Assembly (NCBI GenBank): GCA_023228995.1
Contig: JALOAD010000074.1
Location: forward strand, 1-12,676
DNA length: 12,676 bases
Reading direction: 5' to 3'
Source of the DNA: JALOAD01 sp023228995 [NCBI: Candidatus Muiribacterium halophilum]
GTDB lineage: Bacteria > Muiribacteriota > Muiribacteriia > Muiribacteriales
Shown here: piece by piece, positions 7,130-12,676 of the stretch
Layout of the letters: each line of letters begins with the position of its first letter
Position numbering within the stretch: the stretch's first letter is position 1
Position numbers and translations under genes: made by a program
The notes under the pieces: generated by a model
What the model was told of the DNA's origin: nothing
Seen by the model: only the letters and a program-made list of their open reading frames with translations
Databases searched by the model: none

Positions 7130-7970
7130 TTTCCTCTCCTAAAAATTCATTAAATTTACGATATTCTTTTAAAGAATATTTTGAAAAATATGCAATAGAT
7201 TTTAATTCAGAAGGTATTTTTTTAAATTCTTCAATGTTTACAGTAACTCTTTTTTTTAATTCTAATATTGCCAATTCATATGCCTTAGAAATAGGAATTC
7301 TTTTAAACATTTTTAAACATTCACTATAATAAAAAACTTGAGTTACTTTAGGAAGTTCTTTGAAATGTTTTAATAATATTCTATCAACTTCATTCTTCCT
7401 CAATATTTTAAAAATAGATTCGTAATTTAAACAGCTATAATCATCAATAGAAGCTTTTTTTCGACTTAATGTGTTTCTATCTGTTAATACCATAATTCCT
7501 GTAGGAGTATTTTCTAATTTTAACAACAATTTATCAAAGTTTTTTACATTTGTTACAACACAAACATTAACAAAACCTTTATAATAATCATCTAATTGAT
7601 CTTGTAATCTGTTAAAATTATCTAACTCAGTCTTTATTTCATAAACAATTGCTTTACCATTAATTAAAATAAAATCTGCTATAGATTTTTCAATCGGCAC
7701 TTGTTTTAAAGCAATTGTTGTATTTAAACTATGTTTACCTAATAAAAGTTTTAAAAACAATGTATTTTGATAAAAATACTCATTTCTATATGATTTTGAC
7801 ATAATCTTATATATTTCTTTTAAAATCACCAAATTATTTGCTCGTTTAGAAATATCTACAAATTTTTTTGCTATTTGATAAAATTCGTTTTGAGATTTAT
7901 CAATTAAAATATTTTTGAAAAAGTTTTTAGTAAATAGTTTGTTTAATAATAATAAATCTTTTTTTTTCAT
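7110..7970 (-). CDS. sce7726 family protein with PD-(D/E)XK nuclease-like motif
   Basis: The 286-residue protein fits the sce7726 family. Residues 98-113 read ADF, a beta hairpin, then YEIK, giving Asp99...Glu111-x-Lys113, the core signature of PD-(D/E)XK nuclease folds. It is followed by a helix with RLQDQLDDYY (121-130) and a beta strand VCVVTN, and then GIMVLTDRN (158-166), a typical continuation in the family. The first 90 and last 100 residues are mostly helical. DNA cleavage has not been shown for the family to my knowledge. The ATG at 7970 has GGAG seven bases upstream. A longer TTG-started frame from 8030 exists but would lie almost on the predicted transcript start. It is the first gene of the operon with sce7725 and RES. 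Confidence 0.8.
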   Translation of the reverse strand: MKKKDLLLLNKLFTKNFFKNILIDKSQNEFYQIAKKFVDISKRANNLVILKEIYKIMSKSYRNEYFYQNTLFLKLLLGKHSLNTTIALKQVPIEKSIADFILINGKAIVYEIKTELDNFNRLQDQLDDYYKGFVNVCVVTNVKNFDKLLLKLENTPTGIMVLTDRNTLSRKKASIDDYSCLNYESIFKILRKNEVDRILLKHFKELPKVTQVFYYSECLKMFKRIPISKAYELAILELKKRVTVNIEEFKKIPSELKSIAYFSKYSLKEYRKFNEFLGEENVFSVS

Positions 7971-8039
7971 ATAACCACTCCATATATAACTAATCACTAA
8001 AAAAATAAGAATAAATATATAATTAATCAACTCATTTTA

Positions 8040-8068
8040 ATTATATCATATTATTTTTTTCATACAAA
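8040..8068 (-). promoter_or_regulatory. Extended -10 promoter for the sce7726-sce7725-RES operon
   Basis: On the minus strand TGATATAAT (8048-8040) is a perfect extended -10 element. A weak -35, TTTGTA (8068-8063), lies 17 bases upstream. A better -35 word, TTGACT (8088-8083), is too far away for this box. The predicted start near 8033 gives a leader of about 60 bases to the ATG at 7970 and supports that start codon over the TTG at 8030. Confidence 0.5.
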
Positions 8069-8119
8069 TTTTTAATTCTTCTAGTCAAAAAAAATTACAC
8101 AAAGATAAAAAAAATATAG

Positions 8120-8125
8120 TATAAT
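8120..8125 (+). promoter_or_regulatory. Promoter -10 box for the small exported protein
   Basis: A perfect TATAAT occurs 36 bases before the ATG at 8162. TTACAC at 8095-8100 is the nearest -35-like word, at a long 19-base spacing, so the -35 assignment is weak. The predicted start near 8132 gives a leader of about 30 bases with GGAGG at its end. Confidence 0.5.
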
Positions 8126-8161
8126 TTACTATAGTAATAAAGTTTTAAACTTGGAGGCTAC

Positions 8162-8761
8162 ATGAAAAAAACCATGTTTTTGCTAACAATCTGCTTTGCT
8201 CTATTATTTTCATTTGCTGCTGACAATGATTTTCTTAACAACCTTTTAAAAGCTTCCAATGATTATTCAGCTGGAAATTCCAAAGAAATTGAAAAACTAA
8301 TAACTTCTTTATCAAGTGATATTTTTAAAGATATTTCAAATGCTAAAGATATGGAAGGTTATCAAAATCTTGGTGATAATATAACAAAAAATATTTTTTC
8401 AAAACTTGAATCAATGGGAATAAGTGCTGACGGAAAGGTAAAATTACCTTTAGATTTTACAAAAGCTCTGGTTTATAATGTTCTTACTAAAGTAAAAACT
8501 AATGGTAAATCTCCATCAAGTATTATTCCTCCTGTAAATCTTCAATTCAAAGGAGCTGCCAACGATATTTTCACAAAAGTAATGGATAAAATTGGGAATT
8601 ATGATTTAAAAATCAATCAATTTGCTTCAACTTTAACCGACTCAATATTTAAAGCTATGGAAAATTCTACAACTGAAAATATGGGTGATAATATTTCTAA
8701 TGCTGTTAATAAAGATGTTAATAAATTTTTAGGGGATTTAGGAATTGATATAGAGGATTAA
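8162..8761 (+). CDS. Small exported protein with an internal duplication, unknown function
   Basis: The 199-residue product starts with MKKTMFLL and a hydrophobic segment ending FSFAA, a good Sec signal peptide with cleavage near residue 19-20. The mature protein has no Cys and no catalytic motif. Residues 50-74 and 158-178 look like duplicated helical segments: each has LxxxIFK or LSSDIFK, then about ten residues, then GDNI (71-74 and 175-178). A shorter NDIF (134-137) may be a third remnant. PPVN at 123-126 marks the centre. GGAGG lies four bases before the ATG. It has its own promoter and a strong terminator, so it is a single-gene unit, divergent from the sce7726 operon and convergent with the protease. 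Secretion or periplasmic residence is inferred; the function is not recognised. Confidence 0.8.
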   Translation: MKKTMFLLTICFALLFSFAADNDFLNNLLKASNDYSAGNSKEIEKLITSLSSDIFKDISNAKDMEGYQNLGDNITKNIFSKLESMGISADGKVKLPLDFTKALVYNVLTKVKTNGKSPSSIIPPVNLQFKGAANDIFTKVMDKIGNYDLKINQFASTLTDSIFKAMENSTTENMGDNISNAVNKDVNKFLGDLGIDIED

Positions 8762-8776
8762 AATTAATTATAAAAC

Positions 8777-8808
8777 AAAAAAAGCTCGGTTATTACCGAG
8801 CTTTTTTT
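8777..8808. terminator. Bidirectional rho-independent terminator
   Basis: AAAGCTCGGT (8781-8790) pairs perfectly with ACCGAGCTTT (8795-8804) around the loop TATT. An A-run precedes and a T-run follows the stem, so it can end transcripts from both directions: the small exported gene ending at 8761 and the protease gene ending at 8825. Confidence 0.93.
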
Positions 8809-8824
8809 ATACTAAAACTTTTTA

Positions 8825-11353
8825 TTATCTGTTAAAATACGCTTCTTCAAGTTCTTTATACTGCATTATTATTTCAACTGCTTCCTCTGAAAACACTTCT
8901 CTATCAGCTTTGTTTATTTCATCTGAAAGCATTCCAATATATGCAGAAATAACTTTATCTTTGTAAACAGAATTCACAACATTTTCAAGTTTTTGAATTC
9001 TTTTAAGTTTTTCTTCTATTTCTAGATTAAAGAAATCAACTATATTTTGCATTAGAGAATTTCTAATATCTTCATTTCCGATTCCTTCAAATCCAAATCC
9101 TAGATAAATTACTTTGTAATCGCTATCATAGGAAATTCCTGCACAACCTTCATTGTCTGAATAATCAAATATTGATATAGAACCATTTATTGGTTTAATT
9201 ACATCAGGATATTTCTGATTATCTTCTAAGATGAAATCAAGTCCAGAACCTGATACAGATTTTGTCTTTGATGCATCTTTTACATATTCAGCTTTTATGT
9301 ATTTTTTATAAAGTTCTGTATTTTTTATATTATAACCAATATCCTGACCAGTTATAAAAAGATTTCCGCCTGATTCAAGATATTTTATAAGTATAGGCTG
9401 ATGTTCTGATTTAACTGTATTTGAAGTTAAACTTCCAGTAAACCAAAAAACTGTTGTATAAGGTAAAATTGTATCTTCTTCAAGTGTATCTTTTGAAATA
9501 TCAATATAATTATATTTTACACCTGAATTTTCAAGTGAAGATATAAAATATTTTTCATAATCTTTTCCAGAATCATTATCAACTAATAAAACCGCAGGAA
9601 GTCTGTCAAGTTTAACATTTTGAGTTGTACTGTAATTATAGTCTTTTTCTTCAATTTCCACTGTATTATAACCATAAGAATAAAATACAAGAGAATATCT
9701 ACCGCCTGTAATATCTAGCGAATATCTGCCGTTACTATCAGTATCGACGCTTATATCATAACCTTTTACACTAACTTTGCCTTTTAAACCTGAATAATTT
9801 TTACTATCTTCAATTTTACCTGAAATAGTTATTGATGGAGCTTTTTCAAGAGAAATATCAAGTTTTGAAGTTTCACCTTTTTTAACTCTAACTTTAACTT
9901 TTTTAGAAGTATATGAAAAAGCAGAAACAGTCAATTCATATTCACCTTCAGCAAACATAGCTTTGAATTCACCATTTTCATCAGTAAATATCTTTCTACC
10001 ATCAAATTCTATTTGAGCTTTTATAGGAGTTGAAAAATCTTTTACCTGACCTTGTATAAAACCACCAGATAATGCAAGTGAAACAGCTTTATAAGCATCA
10101 AGATTGCCATGTCCATAACTATAATCATAACCAATATCTCCAGCATCATCACTTGACTGTTTTAAAATTTCTCTAACATCTTCAACAGTAAGCTTTGGAT
10201 TAGCCGAAAGCACAAGAGCAACTACTCCAGTTGTATGAGGAGAAGCCATTGAAGTTCCACTCATTGTTGTATAACCGCCAGAAGCTCTAACAGAATATAC
10301 ATCAACACCTGGACTTGCCCAATCAGGTTTTTTTACATCTTTACCATTATATTTTGCAGGACCTCTTGAAGAAAAACTTGCAATCTTTTTATTTTCATCA
10401 ATAGCAGCACTTGCAAAAACTCCAGGGAATTCTTTAGGTTTAGTTATTGTAGAAGCTGAAGGGCCAGAATTACCAGCTGAAAAACAAGGAACAATACCTG
10501 TTTGAAGCCAAACTTCAAGCATTCTATAATAAGGATTCTGATCACCATAACCTGAATGCCAAGAACAATTCACAGCTCTCGGATAATCATTTGTATTAGG
10601 ATTTCCATCAGGATCTATCATATATTCCATAGCATCAAGAAGATATGAAGCTCTTGTACCTTTGCTTGCAATACCTTTTGCAATAATCAGCTTACTTTCA
10701 GGAGCAATACCAATATTTTTGCCAGAAAGTTTACCACCTGCAATAGTACCTGCAACATGACTACCATGACCATTATTATCTGTCATATCAGATAATGAAA
10801 CATTACCATTAGTTGTCCAACATTTAATAACTTTATTAGTATCTGCCCATTCAGGATGATTTGCAGCAAGACCTGTATCGATAATACCAATTATAATATT
10901 TTGTCCTTTAATGTTAAAATCTTCCCATATTTGTGGAATATTCATGTTTTTCAATCCATAAGTATATTCATCACTAAAACTTTCAATAGGTGTATTATCT
11001 TTTTCAACAATTTTTTCAGGATATTCTATAATATCTGGAACAATAAGGTCGATTTCAGGAAAATAACTTCTATTTTGAAGTTCAGATATATCTCCTTCAA
11101 CAACAACAGCACCAGAATGAACAAGAAAATTATTTATTTTAATATTTCTTGTCTTAGCTTTAGTAATAAATGAATAAAATTTCGACTCATTATTACTTTT
11201 GAGTTCATTAAGTATTGTAGCACGATTTGAAAGATCTCCTTTTAGAGTTTGAGATATTTCTGCTTTTTTCAAAAAAACAATATACTGTTCTGAAAACGAG
11301 CAAACACCCACAAGTAAAATAAAAAACACAGCTAAAAACTTTTTGTAATTCAT
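8825..11353 (-). CDS. Exported subtilisin-like serine protease (S8 family, bacillopeptidase F-like) with accessory domains
   Basis: This 842-residue protein starts with a signal peptide (MNYKK, hydrophobic to about residue 20). Residues 23-110 resemble the I9-type propeptide. The S8 catalytic domain spans about 155-425: Asp159 in GIIDTGL, His196 in NGHGSHVAG, oxyanion Asn295 in FSAGNSGP, Ser368 in GTSMASPH, all intact. The layout between His and Ser is like bacillopeptidase F. Two carboxypeptidase-regulatory-type beta domains follow (about 431-504 and 509-586), then a glutamine-amidotransferase-like alpha/beta region (about 591-776, VLLVDND...FWFTG...GGNLFITGQDIG) without an obvious catalytic Cys, and a charged helical tail. 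It probably degrades or processes proteins outside the cell or in the envelope. I chose the ATG at 11353 over the in-frame TTG at 11368, because GGGGGA lies between them. Confidence 0.93.
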   Translation of the reverse strand: MNYKKFLAVFFILLVGVCSFSEQYIVFLKKAEISQTLKGDLSNRATILNELKSNNESKFYSFITKAKTRNIKINNFLVHSGAVVVEGDISELQNRSYFPEIDLIVPDIIEYPEKIVEKDNTPIESFSDEYTYGLKNMNIPQIWEDFNIKGQNIIIGIIDTGLAANHPEWADTNKVIKCWTTNGNVSLSDMTDNNGHGSHVAGTIAGGKLSGKNIGIAPESKLIIAKGIASKGTRASYLLDAMEYMIDPDGNPNTNDYPRAVNCSWHSGYGDQNPYYRMLEVWLQTGIVPCFSAGNSGPSASTITKPKEFPGVFASAAIDENKKIASFSSRGPAKYNGKDVKKPDWASPGVDVYSVRASGGYTTMSGTSMASPHTTGVVALVLSANPKLTVEDVREILKQSSDDAGDIGYDYSYGHGNLDAYKAVSLALSGGFIQGQVKDFSTPIKAQIEFDGRKIFTDENGEFKAMFAEGEYELTVSAFSYTSKKVKVRVKKGETSKLDISLEKAPSITISGKIEDSKNYSGLKGKVSVKGYDISVDTDSNGRYSLDITGGRYSLVFYSYGYNTVEIEEKDYNYSTTQNVKLDRLPAVLLVDNDSGKDYEKYFISSLENSGVKYNYIDISKDTLEEDTILPYTTVFWFTGSLTSNTVKSEHQPILIKYLESGGNLFITGQDIGYNIKNTELYKKYIKAEYVKDASKTKSVSGSGLDFILEDNQKYPDVIKPINGSISIFDYSDNEGCAGISYDSDYKVIYLGFGFEGIGNEDIRNSLMQNIVDFFNLEIEEKLKRIQKLENVVNSVYKDKVISAYIGMLSDEINKADREVFSEEAVEIIMQYKELEEAYFNR

Positions 11354-11433
11354 AAACCAATCCCCCAAGTATTTTATAATCAGTTATATTTCGAATAAAT
11401 ACATTAACTTACTGAAAAAAATTGAATTATATT

Positions 11434-11462
11434 ATTATATATTAAATATAAACAAAAATCAA
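11434..11462 (-). promoter_or_regulatory. Sigma70-type promoter for the protease gene
   Basis: On the minus strand TTGATT (11462-11457) is followed after exactly 17 bases by TATAAT (11439-11434). The predicted start near 11427 gives a leader of about 75 bases before the ATG at 11353. A second TATAAT (11431-11426) lies just downstream and could be an alternative. Confidence 0.5.
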
Positions 11463-11527
11463 TTGAATGCTATGAGTAAATTTAAAACACTGTAAGACAC
11501 CTCCTTTATTTATATGATTAATTGATT

Positions 11528-11533
11528 TATACT
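11528..11533 (+). promoter_or_regulatory. Candidate -10 box for the hydrolase gene
   Basis: TATACT matches the -10 consensus at five of six positions and lies about 28 bases before the ATG at 11562. The expected -35 position holds TTTATT, a poor match, so this call is tentative. Confidence 0.3.
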
Positions 11534-11561
11534 TAAAAAAGCAGCTTATTTGGAGGATCAA

Positions 11562-12455
11562 ATGACCTTTATACGAAAATACAGAACTTTAATAATAATA
11601 ATAATGATCATTGTGTTTATTGCTTTTTATACAAAAATATTTGATTTTGAATATAATAAAGCAATTAAATTAACTTATGCAGAACAAAAAAATAATTTCA
11701 ATCATATAAAAATAGAAAAACAAGTTTTTTCTTATAATAATTCTACAACTGAGTTTCTGATTGCATATTCTAATAAAATCACTCCTGATAAATTCTTTTT
11801 TTTACTTGGTGGATTTAAGGAAGGTAAAGAAAGTATTTATTTACTTGATTTAGAAAAATTGTGTAATAAAGGTTTTTTTGTAATATCAGCGGATTATTTC
11901 ACTTCAGGAATGGATTTTAGTAATAAAACCGATTTTTTGTTTTTAAAAAGTACTGCTGTAAAGAATCAGAAATTAATAGAGGAGTATTTAACTCATTTTA
12001 TTGAAACTAATAATATCACTAGTAGAGAAAATGTTTTTACAGGAGCAAGTCTTGGAAGTTTCATCGGAATAAAGCCTGTGAGTAATATGAAAACTTATTT
12101 TTCTCATATAGCTTTTATTTATTCAGGAGCAGATATAAATTCCGTACTAAATTCAAAGAATTTTCTCAGGATTAACAATAATTTTTTAAAAAAATCAAGT
12201 TCTTATATTCTTTCATTGTTTTTAAGCGAATTTGACCCGGGAAATTTTTACAAATACTGGGAAAATAAAAAAGCCTTGTTTATAAATGGAAAAAAAGATG
12301 CTTCAATACCAATTTACAATTCCCAAAAATTACATGATTTATACAATAATACAACAAAAACTGTTGTATGGGATGAAGGAGTTCATATTGGTGCAAATAG
12401 AAAAGATATTCTCAAAAAAACTCTTTCGCATCTATACAAATGGTTAGATTTGTAA
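11562..12455 (+). CDS. Membrane-anchored alpha/beta hydrolase
   Basis: The 297-residue product has a short basic N-terminus and a very hydrophobic segment at residues 9-23, best read as an uncleaved membrane anchor with the enzyme outside the cytoplasm. FFLLGGF (78-85) fits the oxyanion-hole strand, GASLG (161-165) is the nucleophile elbow with Ser163, Asp246 lies in GKKDASIP and His275 in EGVHIGA; spacing and context fit a Ser-Asp-His triad of the alpha/beta hydrolase fold. The substrate cannot be told; esterase or peptidase activity is possible. The ATG at 11562 is preferred because the in-frame TTG at 11550 is part of the ribosome site TTGGAGG. It is divergent from the protease gene. No clear terminator follows; repeats begin about 40-70 bases downstream. 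Confidence 0.88.
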   Translation: MTFIRKYRTLIIIIMIIVFIAFYTKIFDFEYNKAIKLTYAEQKNNFNHIKIEKQVFSYNNSTTEFLIAYSNKITPDKFFFLLGGFKEGKESIYLLDLEKLCNKGFFVISADYFTSGMDFSNKTDFLFLKSTAVKNQKLIEEYLTHFIETNNITSRENVFTGASLGSFIGIKPVSNMKTYFSHIAFIYSGADINSVLNSKNFLRINNNFLKKSSSYILSLFLSEFDPGNFYKYWENKKALFINGKKDASIPIYNSQKLHDLYNNTTKTVVWDEGVHIGANRKDILKKTLSHLYKWLDL

Positions 12456-12492
12456 TTGAGTCTTTGATTAAATAAACAAAAATTAATATAAT

Positions 12493-12500
12493 GTCATGCC
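12493..12500. repeat. Solitary GTCATGCC word before the tandem array
   Basis: GTCATGCC repeats the core of the element at 255-270 and stands 32 bases before the first GTCATCCC unit. It may be a degenerate outer member of the array. The surrounding 12456-12524 stretch is otherwise featureless AT-rich DNA. Confidence 0.45.
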
Positions 12501-12524
12501 AAAGGGAATTTCATATAAAAAAAT

Positions 12525-12676
12525 GTCATCCCAGTACTATTCTGAATTTTTAGTTGACATTTATATTTTGTCATCCCAGAATGATTCTGAGAAACTGTCA
12601 TCCCAGTACTATTCTGAATTTTTAGTTGACATTTATATTTTGTCATCCCAGAATGATTCTGAGAAACTGTCATCCC
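12525..12676. repeat. Perfect 72-bp tandem repeat (two full copies, third cut by the window edge)
   Basis: The units at 12525-12596 and 12597-12668 are identical, and GTCATCCC at 12669-12676 starts a third. Each unit has two related parts: a 45-bp part (GTCATCCCAGTACTATTCTG...) and a 27-bp part (GTCATCCCAGAATGATTCTG...), sharing most of their first 21 bases. CAGAATGATTCTG within the second part is a perfect 6-bp inverted repeat around one base. The core matches dispersed elements at 255-270 and 508-540. Confidence 0.95.

Noticed and set aside
7971-8030. TTG start extending the sce7726 protein by 20 hydrophobic residues (possible membrane helix)
   Set aside because: The predicted transcript start from the extended -10 box is only about three bases upstream of the TTG, and the ATG at 7970 has a well-placed GGAG.
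11339-11353. Lipoprotein signal in the protease (Cys at residue 18)
   Set aside because: The residue before the Cys is Val, which does not fit the lipobox; a standard signal peptide is more likely.
12525-12676. CRISPR array
   Set aside because: Units are identical over their full 72 bp with no variable spacers, and no cas gene is present.

Overview
The window is strongly AT-rich DNA using the standard bacterial code (TAA, TAG and TGA all end genes). Most genes have strong Shine-Dalgarno sites (AGGAG, GGAGG, GGGGGA), and sigma70-type promoter boxes are readable. A lipoprotein signal with an LPP20/FlgT-like domain, several Sec signal peptides and a secreted multidomain subtilase suggest a diderm bacterium. 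The repeat-rich intergenic DNA and gene set would fit a low-GC, poorly cultured lineage such as the Muiribacteriota/Riflebacteria area, but that placement is inference; no rRNA or marker gene is present.

Layout. (1) Positions 1-63 hold the first 21 codons, minus strand, of an AAA-ATPase-like/PD-(D/E)XK family gene running off the left edge. (2) Positions 64-826 hold no credible gene but are dense in repeats: a 16-bp tandem duplication, a ~68-bp direct repeat present twice 395 bp apart and rich in GTGAC half-sites, GTCATnCC-type dispersed elements, and hairpin units. (3) Positions 827-7970 form one minus-strand block. In transcription order it holds an sce7726-family protein with a PD-(D/E)XK-like motif, an sce7725/beta-family protein, a zinc-ribbon HEPN/RES-domain protein, an LPP20-like lipoprotein, a 953-residue exported protein (LPP20-like domain, Ig-like domains, six-blade kelch-like propeller) and a small coiled-coil protein. 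(4) Positions 8162-8761 encode a small exported protein with an internal duplication, ending at a strong terminator shared with the converging gene. (5) Positions 8825-11353 encode an exported S8 (subtilisin-like) protease. (6) Positions 11562-12455 encode a membrane-anchored alpha/beta hydrolase. (7) The right edge, 12525-12676, is a perfect 72-bp tandem repeat of the same GTCATCCC family seen at the left edge.

How the genes work together. The first three genes of the block overlap one another (20 bp, then ATGA) and form a module resembling toxin/conflict systems: a nuclease-like protein, a beta-family protein and a RES protein, a family known for NAD+-degrading toxins. Unexpectedly, the LPP20 lipoprotein starts only 11 bp after the RES stop, so the conflict-type module and the envelope pair may share a transcript. 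The lipoprotein and the kelch protein look like paralogues in their N-terminal domains and probably act together in the envelope. The protease and hydrolase are transcribed divergently from one intergenic region with separate promoters.
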